From Chlorops oryzae (lineage: Eukaryota; Arthropoda; Insecta; Diptera; Chloropidae): 64,000 bases of DNA. The translations under genes and the position numbers were made by a program. The notes beneath the pieces are model-generated. The model was not told the origin of the DNA. It ran no database searches and worked only from the letters and a program-made list of their open reading frames with translations. The stretch lies in the NCBI GenBank assembly GCA_020466095.1, contig CM035806.1:51251783-51315782 (forward strand). Direction: 5' to 3'. Position 1 is the first letter of the stretch. Every line of letters begins with the position of its first letter. This document shows positions 31,300-44,310 of this stretch, one piece after another.

Positions 31300-31447
31300 T
31301 ACAGTAGAACCACCCTTAGAACTTGTCTCCGAAAATCAATTTGCACTAAGTCATATCAAAATTGATTCTTCGATGTAATTTCAAAGAGTTTTGGAATTTT
31401 ATTTGGATACAGACCCACAGCTTACAGCTATTTACATCTGGTAACTA

Positions 31448-31450
<3 letters not shown>

Positions 31451-31480
<30 letters not shown>
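31451..31480. repeat. Poly-T run
   Basis: About 30 consecutive T bases. It may be the A-tail of a minus-strand retroposon, but no recognisable body is attached. Confidence 0.85.
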
Positions 31481-31481
<1 letters not shown>

Positions 31482-31890
31482 TTAGGAGATTCTTGAATTT
31501 GAACACCGTTTTGGAGGTATTCAGTTTCACTGCCCACCTCATACGTTATCTGGTATTCTGTGGCCGTCGTCATCTCGAGTATCATTTTCGTGGCTTCGTC
31601 AACAGGTGGCTCCACTAAAATGTTACTTAAGTATTTAGCGTATATTACCTGTCAGGCCAACAGCCTTGAAATGATTTAGGCCTGAAAACGCCACTGGGTA
31701 TAAATGCTTATAGTACGCATACATTAAAATTTTTTCCAATATGCCGTTTCGTTCGAAAAATATGTAAAATCAATTTTTATTTCTGAATATTTAAAATAAT
31801 TATCAGAAATAATTATTATTTTTCGATTTCAAAATAAGTATCGTAAAATAAGACTTATTTTCTGACTTTGAAATGTAAATCAAAGTATAA

Positions 31891-32835
31891 CCCCCCTATT
31901 ATGAATTTCCATACGAAAGACGATAAACGCTTGGAAGCGTATCGTATGAAATCAGTTTTGATATTATCGCTTTTACACGCCCGATAGATTTGCAATTGGG
32001 TAGTGTCAGTGATGTATGTTTACTTTTTTTTTTTTTTGAAAACAGCTGTTATTGTCAAATTATAACACATATTTTCAAAAGAGGTGTCAGTTGAAATTCA
32101 AAAATAAAAAATAAAATCCAAATGTTTACCTCAACATCGATTACCTTTTTTATAACTCCAAATGAAAATGAGACCCGCATTGAGGCAGTCGCAAGAAGGC
32201 AATTAAGGGATGCTTCAAATCCTTTGGAAATGAACCCCACAAAACTCGCAAAAAATTTATTTTCACTATTTTGAATTGAGTATTTCGCTGCTAGAGAAAA
32301 TATCCTCTAGCGGTTAAAATTTGACCATGACCACCATTCGCAAAAAATTTGTACTTAAATATAATTTCGAGTTTGTGAAGCTAAATCGAAGCACAGATAA
32401 TGTGTAGCTAGAACAACGAAAACGGCGGGATTTTTTGTTAAGGTAATGTTTCAACATATTATATTTTAGGCTGAGGAAAAGGTATGTGTGCAATCGGCTT
32501 AGCCGATGTAAACTTATTGGCCTAAAAAACTTGCACTATTCGATTCAATTTCATTCAAAAATTCTATTTACTCCCTTTAGCACTTACATTTTTTGTAAAG
32601 AGTAAAAAATTCTACAACTTCAATATTTTTCTGCGTATCGTACACAATTTTTCATCCGCTTGCATGCGTTTAAAATTGAACAGCTGATACGGTACGTATC
32701 GTATCGCAATACCATATTTTAACGATATACGATAAACGGTAACTGTCAGATATAATACGATAAATTTCAATTCGTAATATGGCATAACAGAATGCAAGCG
32801 TTTATCGTGTATCGTTTGAATTCAAAATAGGGGGG
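31891..32835. mobile_element. Element with CCCCCCTATT termini and TAA flanks (PIF/Harbinger-like)
   Basis: CCCCCCTATTATGAATT at the left faces AATTCAAAATAGGGGGG at the right, with TAA on both sides (31888-31890 and 32836-32838). Matching GATAAACGCTTG (left) and CAAGCGTTTATC (right) extend the TIR. A three-base TAA duplication fits Harbinger. The middle contains a fragment of Helitron-like family 2 (about 32310-32520). Non-coding. Confidence 0.7.
32310..32520 (+). mobile_element. Helitron-like family 2, 3' fragment (empty Penelope site)
   Basis: TTTGACCATGACCACCATTCG through GGCTGAGGAAAAGGTATGTGT matches 14516-14697 closely, then runs straight into the 3' hairpin ATCGGCTTAGCCGAT (32493-32507). 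It lacks the Penelope insertion and so shows the pre-insertion arrangement. Confidence 0.8.
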
Positions 32836-33009
32836 TAAGACTTATTTCTATGATTTATAAATAAATCTTACAATTTAAGAGTTTTGTTTCAATTTTTATA
32901 TAAGTATTAGAAAATAAGTCTTATTTTATAATATGTTGAAAAAAATTATGAAATAATATATATTTTTTAATTTCCTTGAAAGAGTTTTTAAATAACTATT
33001 AAATTGTAA

Positions 33010-33417
33010 TTTTTATACCCGACACACTCTGTGTCGAGGGAATATTGCGTTTGTGTGGTTGTGTGTAACACCCAGAACCACTCGAGATAGACCATACAAA
33101 ATATATATAGAAATGATCAGCGTCACCAGGAGATTCGATTTAGACATGTCCGTCCGTCTGTCTGTCCGTCTGTCCGTCCGTCTGTCCGTCCGTCTGTCCG
33201 TCCGTCTGTCCGTCTGTCTGTCCGTCCGTCCGTCCGTCCGTCTGTCTGTCTGTCTGTATACGGTTATCTTATCGAAGGAGTTGAGCTATCTTGACAAAAC
33301 TTGGTATGCGTGCTTATGGCCTTAAATAACTCTTGATATGAAAAACTATTTGAACATGTGTGTCTGTGTCGGGTATTCTATTGTCAGGCTCGCCTGACTA
33401 TAACACCCTTACTTGTT
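33010..33417 (+). mobile_element. Helitron-derived non-autonomous element, family 1, copy 5 (internal deletion)
   Basis: The 5' end, subTIRs, 3' hairpin and CTTACTTGTT end are intact. About 470 bp of the middle is missing: TGGTATGCGTGCT runs straight into TATGGCCTTAAA. Its GTCY tract (33148-33257) is expanded to about 110 bp, the longest in the window. Confidence 0.85.
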
Positions 33418-34885
33418 ATAATAAGTCTTATAATTGTTGCGCTCCCTGATTTTTATATCCAATTAAAAATTCTTTAAACGCCAACAGAAGAGAACAAAAT
33501 AACACATTTCACTGAGGAAAAATTTTGTTTCAAGACCGGGCTAACCATATGATGACATTAACATCTATTCAAAACAAAAAAAAATGCTCGAAATATAATT
33601 GTTAGTAAGATAGTTTTCGTAAACAACTTCATTATGCGGCCGTATGGGAACGTGGGGCTGACTCGGGTTAATTAATACCGATTTAAATATTCAAAATCTT
33701 TTGCATTGTTCTATGTGTCAAGCATAGCACATGATACCTTAAAGAGTGTTTCTATCCATCTGGCCGTTTACGGCAGTGGACACTTTACACTTTATACTAC
33801 ATACACTGTAGGTATACACTCTATACACTGTACAGTGTGTAGCAAAGTACGCTATTTGTGTCATTCACACTCTGCAGTATTTCTGCGCTTAATGATATTA
33901 TGGAAAAATGTCATAAATTACTGTATCCAGTCAACAGTGAATGAGACTCACATGAGAGTATACAAATTAAAAAAAAAAAGAAGAAAAAAGAAATAAATAA
34001 TAAACGCACGAGAACAAATTTATTCGTTCGGTCATCCGATTATCAGTATACGTCGTTATTAAGAAAGACGAATGTGTAATACATGTTTGCTACTGAACAG
34101 TAATGGAATAATGATTTCAATCAGGCTAATTGTATTAGTGATGAATTTACATACTCAAGGGTATTTTTTTTTTTTTTACCGTTAATATGTACGTTCCTTG
34201 TTTTTCGGATGCTAACGAATACAGATTTGAGGGGTTATTCTGATGTGACCACTATTAAAAATCGATTTTTTTTTCTTTCATATTTCGATAGCAAAATCTT
34301 TTGAGAATACGCTGCGAAAAAAAATCAGACCGAAATGCTAAGTATTCAAAAAGTTACAGCTCATAATCGCCGATGCGCCCTTAGCGACCTGTTCTGCTCT
34401 TGTAACATAAATCATCTCAAAATCTCAGTGACCAAACTTAGTTAGGCTAACTATCTAACCAATCGGCTTTGAAATTTTAATATATCCATCCATTTAATAT
34501 TAGTTCTCGCAGGTACCAGAATTGTTTCTTATTTATTTTTATTTATTAAAATAATTCACAACCTTAATTTATAATAATTATTATAATCAATTCATTTAAG
34601 CAATAGCTGCCAGGGCTATGGACTAGAATTGTTTCTTTTTCCGAAATTTATGATTAAGCTTTTTTAACGATATTTACATAAAAACAAATCACGATTTTCG
34701 ACACTTTCCGCAGTCCGCCATTTTTTTTTTTTTTTTGGTTTTTTTTTGTTAGTTATTCAATGAGTGGTACGAACGATAATGACAGACGTAGGTACTTAAC
34801 AAGAATTCATTAGATTTTTTATTGCAAGCAACCTAAAAAGCCTCTACACGGTGTTGTCCAGTGACATGTTTCGACTTCTTCATAT
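33418..34885. other. Unassigned region
   Basis: TACACTGTA-type motifs at 33800-33835, A-runs at 33970-33995 and T-runs at 34166-34178 and 34720-34736. No gene or element boundary was supported. Confidence 0.4.
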
Positions 34886-35111
34886 CCCAGCGGCCAACAG
34901 TGCCGGCCGCCTAAAAAGTATACGAGCATGTAAGCGACCTGCCTAGCAAAAGCTTACTTTATGTGGCGGTGGTATGCATTCACTCTACAAAACGGCCACG
35001 CTCGAACAAAAGTATACTACGATGGTATATGAGGTCGTATGCATTACCGCCAACGGTCTACGAAAGGTGTTGCGGTTCATCGCTTCTTTAACCAGCATTT
35101 CGGCCGCTGGG
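34886..35111. mobile_element. GC-rich foldback MITE
   Basis: The ends CCCAGCGGCCAA and (inverted) CCCAGCGGCCGA, plus inverted interior blocks GGTATGCATTC and TCGTATGCATTACCGCC, make a 226-bp near-palindrome. No clear TSD was seen, so the superfamily is unassigned. A 61-codon frame across it is not credible. Confidence 0.65.
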
Positions 35112-35174
35112 ACATAGGAATCTCTTATAAATAAAAATTCATGAATATAAAATAAGATCTTTATCTCCAATCAA

Positions 35175-35316
35175 CATTGTACTCTCTCTTAAGCGGACAC
35201 CTATGGGACCGAAAAATAAGTTCGCTTAAGAGGAAGCTATTTGAGAAGCCGAACTACCAGAGCATTCCCAAAAAGTGTCCGTTTAAGAGGAGTATCCGCA
35301 GGGTGAGAGTACACTG
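35175..35316. mobile_element. pogo-like MITE, copy 2
   Basis: CTCTCTCTTAAGCGGACACC at the left and GAGAGTACACTG at the right with TA outside the right end; the left TA is eroded. It is an uninterrupted relative of 14030-18877 and shows the single TTAA (GTTCGCTTAAGAGG) where that copy was invaded. Confidence 0.8.
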
Positions 35317-37843
35317 TACTTCCAAAAATTGAGTCCGCCCAGTCAACATGCTGCGAAAGCTCAGTTGGCAGCGCAACTTTTAGCCGAATTTTACTCAACA
35401 GTTGCACAACAGTTGAGTCTGCTGAATGCACCTTACATAGATCGGATGCTGCGACTGTCATGTATGGTGACAGCTGCTCCTTGATAATTACATGGATTAC
35501 AGCTTTTATATATAGTAAATTTTTGGCAGTGAACTCAATTGAAAAACCATTCCAATATATATATATGTATATATATTTTTAAATATGTCATAATTAGAAA
35601 TTAATTATCTTTATAAAAGCGCATCATTACTAATCAAGTATTACTTCTTTTATGAAATTTATTGTAAAAAATTGAAGTTCTTAATGTTCCACCGTTAAAC
35701 AGCTTCATTTGGGTACATTCAATAATCGAGAAATATAAAACTCTGACGATTTCAAAAAAAAAAAAAAAAAAAAAAATACTTATAAAGAAATTTGGATTCC
35801 AGTTTTCAATTGGATTGCAAAATCATATTGATTTCAAGTACACACTTTGAATGCTTCGACGTGGACATTGCTTAAAATCGAGCGATGACCGAACCAATCC
35901 ACCCCACCACAACATAAACGTTACTATAATGCTTTCATTTATAAGCTTATATAGACTATACTATACTATACTATACTATTTAATGCCAGTATAAATACAT
36001 ATATCTATATATATCGAATAGTAAAATTTTATATATACACATGTGTTTATATAAACATATAAATGTATGTATATAAAATTTGGCTAAGACATTTAGTATT
36101 GTGTGATTTTGCCCTTGGCAACACACACACCAAAACAGTTTCTTGAACACAATTTCTTATACTTATTCCTCTCGAACGACCGAACGACCAAACGACCAAA
36201 CGAAATGAAACGAAATTAACGAAACGCACTACCGATATGTCCGCCCAAAACACACAAACTCGAATGCTAATGGACGCTTGAAAATTTGAATTTCTCCAAA
36301 TATCTATGCGAATTTTCGAATATACTTGTACATACATGGCATACATGTGTACGTATGCAATACTTAGCCATAAGAGCAAATTTATTTCTTAAGAGTCTAA
36401 AACAAGCTGTGTTATTAAGACTTATTGCCTGCCCGCCAGCCTCGATGCCCGCACAATCCGTCCAACGCTCTCTCAAACCAAACCGTCTTCGTTTCTCTAT
36501 ATAATCTTTAACATTTAATTAGTGTTTCAATATGTAGATTTATCAATGTATGTATGTATGCATATGTGCATGTATGCATGTGTGTATGAAAGCGTATATA
36601 TGTATGTGCATGGCGCGCTTAAAGGATATAGTTAGCTTGCAAATAATACTTATAGAAAATTCTCTATATGTATTCGTAAGCGAGAGTTCAATGCAAGTAC
36701 CTACAAACATACATACATACATATGTACATACATATATATTTGATTGCAGGACAACAAGAGAAGAGCGTTAAACTTTGCTTGTTTTATTGTTGTTGCTGT
36801 TGTTGTTGTTGTTGTTGTTGTTGTGATTGTACATTCGTTAGTCCTGTTGTTGTTGGCTTTGATTATGCAAATTCCATGCCAACACTTTTTCTAAACACGC
36901 CGTAGAAACACTCACACCACATCTGGATGCCACTTGTCATAGAGTCTTGTCCATACTTTTGCTTTATTTGTACATATGTATATAAGTGTGCATACATCTA
37001 TGCAGGCGCACACACAAAAACACATTCACCAATATATGTACATAAGTATATGTATGTATGCATGTAGGTATATTTATATTGCGAATCCATTCCTCACACT
37101 CTCGCTGTGTCTTCCGGCTCTGTCGCTGCTATCCTTTGCTCTCTAACCTTCTCAATATTTCTCTCATATCTATACAATTGCCTTTTATAATTAATTTTGT
37201 AGTTAAGTGTATTTCGAAGAAAGTTAAGTTACGAAATATCCGAAATTTACACAAATTTGCCGGGCCCTACACATTGAGATGTTATTATGTGTGGCAGGGA
37301 CGCGTGGGTCGGGTCGGTGAGTATGCGTTGTAGCTATGCGGTTCAATGGGACGTTTTGTTTGTCGTCGTTATTGGGCGACAAAGCACAACGTTGAAGATG
37401 TACATACTTACATACATATTTGAATGAAATGAAAAGCCTTAAGTCGATTGCTTTGCTATATCTCAAAGAAAATATGTTTAAGAAAAGAAAAATCGAATGA
37501 AGACCTTTCTGCAGTGAGATCCTGTTTGACGAAGGTTTATTTTCCCTCAATGCCCTTGTACAAAACCCGATGCTCTCTCACTGAACTGAACGAAATTTCC
37601 TTTTCAAAACCAATCCAGACACTCAATGTGAAACCGAACACCAATTGTCTGTTAACCGCGTAATCTGCTTTCGGCTTACAAATGACGCTCTATCATCTTA
37701 TTACAAGGACCACAAAATTAAATAAATAATAATAATTATAAATAAAAAAATATAAAAAAAAACACTGACTATACTAGAGCACGGTTAAATGCAAACACTC
37801 ATAAATGCATACTTTTATCAGCCCTGCGAAACCATTATCAATA
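35317..37843. other. Unassigned region with simple repeats
   Basis: An A-run at 35755-35776, ACTAT repeats at 35957-35980, TATATA at 35998-36015, CGAACGACC tandems at 36175-36200, TATG/CATA repeats at 36545-36740, a (GTT)n tract at 36787-36825 and CATA at 36960-37080. Several Cys- or Tyr-rich small frames come from these repeats. No gene supported. Confidence 0.45.
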
Positions 37844-38030
37844 CAGTGTGCTCTCTCTATGCGAACCACTCCTCTTAAGCGGACGCCCCTCTCAAATGGA
37901 CACTGTTTCGGAATGCTCTAATATTCCTGCTTCCCAAATAGTTTCCTCTTAAGCGGACACCTCTCTTAAGCTGATATATATGTATGTATTTCGGTCCTGG
38001 AGGTATCCGCTTAAGAGAGAGAGTGCACTG
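37844..38030. mobile_element. pogo-like MITE, copy 3
   Basis: 187 bp, CAGTGTGCTCTCTCTATGCG to CTTAAGAGAGAGAGTGCACTG, with TA on both sides (37842-37843 and 38031-38032). The interior shares CTCTTAAGCGGACACC and GGAATGCTCTA with the other copies. Confidence 0.85.
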
Positions 38031-38156
38031 TATGTATACAAATTATTTTGCATATAACATTTAACACTCACTGTACATAGCACATAATACATACCTGTAT
38101 GCTCCAAGGCACACATACATAAGCTTAATGCCTCGTAGCTTTAAAATAACGAACCA

Positions 38157-38368
38157 GGGTCCGAGGTTCGATTCCCGGCACAGGCGAAACGGAGTGTAAT
38201 GATCCTAGCCCAGCGCTGGTTTTTCAAAAAATCAAATGTTAGGGGCACCACACTACATTAAAAAAAAAAAACATGCACACTAACATAAACACAAGAAAAA
38301 CCCCTTGTGGTATCACAACGGGCCGGTATACGGCTTAAGTGGCATACATGGTATTACATACATACATG
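38157..38368 (+). mobile_element. tRNA-derived SINE, copy 2
   Basis: Box B GGTTCGATTCCC (38165-38176) and the same body as 17944-18136, here with a CATA-rich tetranucleotide tail. Compared with copy 1 it has an extra AGCCCAGCGC block and a longer A-run. No convincing box A. Confidence 0.75.
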
Positions 38369-38399
38369 TTTAAGCATTTAATAAATAAATAAGTAAATA

Positions 38400-40314
38400 T
38401 AAAATTTTATTTTTCATTATTCTGGACCTGAGCTTATTCACATTTATTTATTTTTTTTTTTTTTTGGCCATATGAAAAATTCAAAATAATTATTTTATAA
38501 TTAAAGATGAAACCACTTCACTGTGATAATTTATTTTGGCCTTTTGTTTTATGGTTCTTGTTTTAACTTTAAATTGTCTTAGTATGCTCCGAAAACGACC
38601 AACATTTTCATCCCCATCTGAAAATTGCCATAAATGGAAGTAACTTTCATTAAAGTCCAAACTTTTAAGCACACTTAGTCGCGGGCTGGATGAGCTGAAC
38701 CTTAATTTGGTCGTGCTAAAAAGCTCCATGCCACAGACGTGCTAAGGTCCGCTTTCATGCGACGTTATAACACGACTAACACACACGCACTCACGCTCAT
38801 ACGTACCCGAAACTAGCCCGCATCCCCTCATACCCGCGAATGCATAAGTAGAAGAAACTATTTAGCATGATTTTAGTGTTTTCCGAATTTGAATTTGAAG
38901 TTGAATTTGAATTTTAAACAAGTCATAATATAATTTTGCATTAGGGCGGAAACTTTGACCCTTCGACTGAGCAAAGCAGCTCATTTTATTCTCTTGCCAT
39001 GCCGACACACATACATATAAGTATGTGCATACAAACACTTACATACAATACATATACATATTGGCAGTGATGATGGCGACCTAGAAATTTCTTGAGTGAA
39101 TATGTGGAGGCAGAACGAATGGAGGTTATATCAACGTGCCTCTAAGAAAATTAGCTAAAGCTCGAAATATTTAACAAAACGAAAAAAACAAAAAAAAAAA
39201 ATTAACAAAAAATAACGAAAGAAAAAATAGTTTAATTTTCCTTTTTTTGCCTTCTATTTTGGTTTTTCGTGCTTTTCGCCGCAAAAGGGAAAATCCAAAT
39301 TAGATCGAGCTGAAGTGGCTGCTTGTTTGCTACTTACCAGTTGTGGGTTCAGCGGACTTTGTGGGCTTAAAATATTTGCATATGAGTGTGTGTGTGTGCG
39401 TCTTATGAGTTCGATAGTCGTCGTCGTCGTCGCCGTTGTGCTGCTGACACGAGACATAGTAATTTTCTTCGCCTTTTACGGATGGTAAAGAATTAAATAA
39501 AGCTAAAACGACCGATAGTCGCCGGAGGATGGGGTGTAGGGTGGTTGCTTTCGAGAAATAGAATATGGACGAAAGGAAAATGGTGGCGGCGATAGCTCTA
39601 AAGGAAGTTGGCAAGTCCGAAATTAAGGCAACGATGGAGGCAACAACAGCGGATATTAGCTGCAAAATTTTGCCTTTGGCTGTAAATTGAAACTACTTAT
39701 GTGTCCACGTCTAAAATATGGAGGTATGTTCGCATGGAGCTATGTGAAGGTACGTTCCGATGGTAGTGATGATGAGAATGGCGGTGGCGGTGGCGGCGGC
39801 ACGATGTTGATGCGTGGGTAGAGCGTGCTAGACATCCGAAGATAGTTTGAATAATGCAGCAGCAGCCATTCTACCCGGGGCACAACCTCCCTATGATACT
39901 ATTCCATTGCTTCAGTTTGCGTGGTGTCCATTCGAATTTGTGCATGTGTGTGAGTGTGTCTATCCTCGCCGCATATATTTGCTATTTTCCATTATATTTT
40001 CTAATTATTTTGTTACTCCTTGTGGGTAAGAATCGGATTGTTGTTGGATGATGGGTGGTTGGAGTGTACCTGGAGATGGGTTTGTGAGATGGTGGGACTG
40101 TTAGGTGGTGATGTGATACTTGGCATGACATAGCAGTTGGCGGTGGGGTTTGATCCAAGTATAATCATTCGTGTGTCTGGCGAATTAATTAAGTGTTTTG
40201 TACGGTGCAATCCTTTTTGCGGTTTCCAGTATTCATCGTGGGTTAAGGTGTTCTCGATATTTATGTTTGAGTGCTGTTATAGATCTTTGTGAGAACAACA
40301 TATAAGTACATACT

Positions 40315-40346
<32 letters not shown>

Positions 40347-41002
40347 AAGATGGATATATATTGATAGATGAACCTACATACATACATGCATTTGTGTGGA
40401 TATGTAGCTACCATATCGGGGGCTGTCGTTAGGTTTTCAATTTGAATTTGAAATTCGCATTTACCGTTCATTAATTTGTTGCTGGTTCAATTGTTCGTTA
40501 TTGCTATTGAGCTGACGTTTTAAGGATACAAAAGGATCTTTTATCATAGGAAGTGATGGTGGTACGGCTGCATTGTTCAAAATTTAAAAGGAATAGCTTT
40601 TCGCATATGAAAGCTAAGAAGGATGAAGTTAAGTAACTCAACTTTTGGTACGATTTTTTTTTTTTTTTACTTTTCTTTAAATTAAATTTGATAATGTATG
40701 TATGTATACCCGTCTGGACAATTGCCAAGAGAAATCTGGTGATTAGCTTGGGCCTGTCAAGATTTGACACATTATAGATATATCTAGGCTGAGTCTAGAA
40801 AGGCCTTGGACTAACAAGTCTTGACTCGATCAGGCTTATTCTGTGCCGCACTTTGGCGCTGGGTAGAAGCTCCTTTATTTGCGATGACGTGAACAATCTT
40901 GACGAGGCAGTATGTAATTTTCTCTAGGTAAACCCGGGATAGGCCTCTTTAGTGGCCTTCTTGAGAGAAATCTACATAATACTTCACTAGATTTTACTAA
41001 TT
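38400..41002. other. Unassigned region
   Basis: CATA repeats at 39008-39060, GTCGTC at 39417-39435, GGCGGTGGC at 39779-39800, (TA)n at 40314-40345 and a T-run at 40655-40668. No gene was supported. The frames at 39254-39665 (minus) are Thr- and Ser-rich shadows of trinucleotide tracts. Confidence 0.4.
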
Positions 41003-41605
41003 ACACAATGCTACAAAAAAATTCACACACATACACTTTTTTTCTAATGGTTTTTTTATGTTAGCTTAGGGTTCCCTCATTCCAAAAAGGTCATTGGTTT
41101 GATGGATTTAAGTAGCGTTTTCGAGATAATGGCCGAAAATGTGAAAAAAGTCAATTTTCTCTACTTTGCCCCATATTTAGGGCCATAACTCAATTACCGT
41201 ATAAGATAGCTAAGCGCATAAGCGCACCTAATTTATAAAGGTGAACACCGTGCGCAAATTTTGAGTGCCTAAACGCCAGCCTACGACTATAATTGTGGCT
41301 CCTATGAAATCAGAAAGGCCGTTTTTCGCTCATATTTTCACTTTTTTCACTCAGTTATCGAGCCATATCTTAGCAAGCAGTGCAAATTATCCCAATTATG
41401 CCAATATTAGGCATAACAGTTTTTGCGAAAACCGTAACGAACATTTAAAGCCCCAGAACTCGACGATCGGATGACAAATGTGAAAGTTATAAGCAAAAAA
41501 CTGCATTTTTATTTTTTTTAAAACGTGGGTATTTAGTACTGTACGAGCATACATTGCGTATACGCACTGAGGACCCACATACCTACCTGTCGTATACGCA
41601 ACGTA
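41003..41605 (-). repeat. Dispersed repeat C, copy 2 (uninterrupted)
   Basis: Inverted relative to 22197-23741 and lacking the hAT insertion; it has a short extra block near 41215-41250 (GCATAAGCGCACC). It contains the unoccupied GTGCGTAT site on the minus strand around 41564-41573. Non-coding. Confidence 0.8.
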
Positions 41606-41986
41606 CAATCGTATGCTATTCTAATTCTCACTTAGTTTAAATTCGTGGAAATAAAAAGGGTGTGCTTTGCGTATTGAACGTCAGCTAGTCCTAATACGAA
41701 AAAAATTACCATGGAAGTGGTTTGATAGATCTAGATAGGTTATCGACAGAAATTACTAGCTAGGCACAGCATCAACAAATTACTCAAGTGCCTGGCTAGA
41801 CTTTACTGGGCAGGCCTGAGATATAAACTAAGCAAATCTACCCAGGGCCCTTAACATATCTAAATAAAATTTCCAGCCGGGCAGTGATTCGCTTATCGCT
41901 GCGTTGTAAGTTTTTAAATACCTTGTATAATCTATTTGAATTGTTGTTATTTTGTTTGTTTGTTTTTTTTTCTGTTTTTTTTTCAG

Positions 41987-42060
41987 AAATTAAATTGAAG
42001 TACATGTGTTGCGAGCCGCGACAGCCATCCGATGATGACGTATGTCAAAACATCAGTTGA
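41987..42060 (+). other. Candidate exon (terminal coding or leader)
   Basis: A strong 3' splice site precedes it: a roughly 40-nt T-rich tract ending TTTTTTTTTCAG at 41986. Skipping two bases, one frame stays open for 23 codons, including KYMCCEPRQPSDDD, and stops at 42058-42060. A short Cys-Cys, acidic tail would fit the C-terminus of a membrane protein, but I do not recognise it. The A-rich sequence that follows resembles a fly untranslated region. It could instead be a 5' leader exon or chance. Confidence 0.3.
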
Positions 42061-42350
42061 AAAGTAAAAATTTGTTACAGAAACATCGTCGGAATTGAGT
42101 CGAATCGAATGGGCTGTGCATAATAAAATATGCAAATAATAAAATATCACAAGCAAAAATAACGTACGAAGAGACTTTTTCAATAATAGCGGAGCAAACC
42201 AAAAATCAAAATCTAAAAAAAAACATAAAAAAACAAATTAAGCAAAAACAAAAAAGGACCAACCGACCGACCCCAGCAAGGCAAGTCAAACCAAAAGCAG
42301 CTCATCATGCAAAGTATCGAATTTTAACGTCTATAACTTCTTTATTTCAG

Positions 42351-42607
42351 ACGGCTGAGTATTGAGAAGAATCTCAATGCGCGCGTGTATATTCGCATTC
42401 TCAATCCTGTACGACTTGAATGATTAAAGTCGCTGGAACAAATTACCAATTCAACAGATACAGATGTGTACAAATAGGATTGAGATACGAGAAATCCAAC
42501 GGACGGCGCGGGCGGCGCGGCGCTTCGAAAAGTTAGCATAAGTCAAGCAGCCGGAATAATCAAGCGCACACAACAAAGCTGAGATCAATTGAGTTAAAGC
42601 AGGAAAG
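42351..42607 (+). other. Candidate exon, bounded by consensus splice sites
   Basis: The acceptor CTTCTTTATTTCAG ends at 42350 and the donor AAAG/GTAAGC lies at 42607/42608, giving 257 nt. All three frames contain stops, so as an internal exon it would be untranslated leader; alternatively, skipping one base gives a 23-codon frame (including LNARVYIRILNPVRL) with a stop at 42421-42423, i.e. a terminal exon. The two readings conflict, and nothing here names a gene. Confidence 0.35.
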
Positions 42608-42745
42608 GTAAGCAGGCTTTGAAATAAGAATATAAAGTACAAATGTATTGGGTTACGAAAGACAAAGTGAATAACAGAGATGGTGCGAAAGGGTGCGAAA
42701 GGAAGAGACTCAAAGAGAGTCACAGACAGACAGACAGATGACAGT

Positions 42746-42749
<4 letters not shown>

Positions 42750-42826
<77 letters not shown>
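42750..42826. repeat. (GA)n microsatellite
   Basis: About 38 uninterrupted GA units. It gives rise to spurious Arg-Glu and Ser-Leu frames on the two strands. Confidence 0.95.
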
Positions 42827-42829
<3 letters not shown>

Positions 42830-44310
42830 AAGGGGATCTTAAGAAAAAATTCCGGAATAATTTGAAGAATCAAAATGAATGCAAAACGATTGCGAGAGCC
42901 TCTAAACAGCATTGCAATAAAACATAAAAAAAGGAATAATAAAAGGAGATAAACCAGTAAAAGACTCGTAGGTACTCAAAATTATAGATACGTCCGATAT
43001 CTCCACTGGATGGATGGGGATAGATTGATAAAAAAAAAGAGAAGAAAAAAAACATGAAAAGAGTAGAATTAAATATATGTATGTACGACTCAATGCCATT
43101 TAAATAGACTCGCATTGCACTAAAGAGTTCGCATGGAGTCCGCCTGGTTTCTCTTGGTGCAATATTTGATGGATGGATAGCTTGCTTTACAGATTGAGCC
43201 TGAAAATTGCGCTTTTGCTTTAATGTCTAACTCTCTTACTTTTTTTTGGGTCAACATTGATCTGACTGTATGTACATACGTACGCATGGATGTATGTTTG
43301 TATGTTGGAATTAAAGTGTATTATTTCCCTTATGCCTACAGCCTACATCCTACAGCCTACAGAAGGCTCTGATGACGAAGATGACGACAATATGCTGATC
43401 GAGTACAGTTGCTTGCGTGTGTATCTTTTTGGCATGTTATCGAGTGCGCTCCATCTCTTGGCTCTTTACTTCAAATTGATCTTAGTAGAGCGTTACTTAA
43501 GCATATACTGGGGGGTTTTTTTTTTTGTTCTTTTATTTATTTTTTGTTTTTGTTTATTTTTTTTTCGCTGTTGTAATGTATAATGATGTCGCATTATTTA
43601 TGAAAAGCAGACATCAACATTGAAAGCGCAATTCAATGCGATGCGATACGATTTGACTTGATTTGCATTTTGCGTGTTCGTTTGTTCGTTCCTTCTTGGC
43701 TATGCGTTTCAGTTTAAATGATTTAGTTATGCTGTCTACATTCTTATTCAGTTGAAAAAGGTTTTTCTTTTCTTTCAATCTTTTCCCGCTTTTTGATTTT
43801 TTATTTCAATTTTATTAACTTATTTTTTTATTTTTATTTATTTGTTTTTTTTTTTTTGTTAAATTCTTTGGCACGGAAGTTGTGGTAATCATCATAAATT
43901 GATCTTGTTGGCAGCTGATGTCATTTGGATTTTGAAGTCATCGATCGAGAAATTAGAAACTATTGCATCGATGTTTTGAAAGAATTCTTAAGTTTTAAGT
44001 TGACGATTAATCTCGAGTCTCCAGAATCCCTTAAATAATTAGTCCTGCAAATATTATTTGATAAGAGTGATGTATGCCAGGCATGAAACCTCCACTCGCA
44101 AAATTGTCTCAGGTGTGTAAATCTCTTTTGTGGAATGGCATCTATTTTCTTAGGGTAATCTCCTCGAAATCTGTGATCTTTTATTGTGAATATTGATTGC
44201 CCTAAATCCATTTCAAGATACACATTGCAACAAAGACAGCTATGTAAATATTATGGTTTATTTTTATTCAAAAGAGATCGAATTATTTCTGAGGAGCCAA
44301 GCAATCAATC
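42827..44310. other. Unassigned region downstream of the candidate exons
   Basis: AT-rich, with TACGTACG/TGTATG motifs at 43267-43305, CTACAGC repeats at 43337-43365 and T-runs at 43518-43565 and 43830-43858. No gene supported. Confidence 0.4.

Noticed and set aside
31299..31330. A further pogo-type element starting TACAGTAGAACC
   Set aside because: Only one end is visible; no inverted partner was found downstream.
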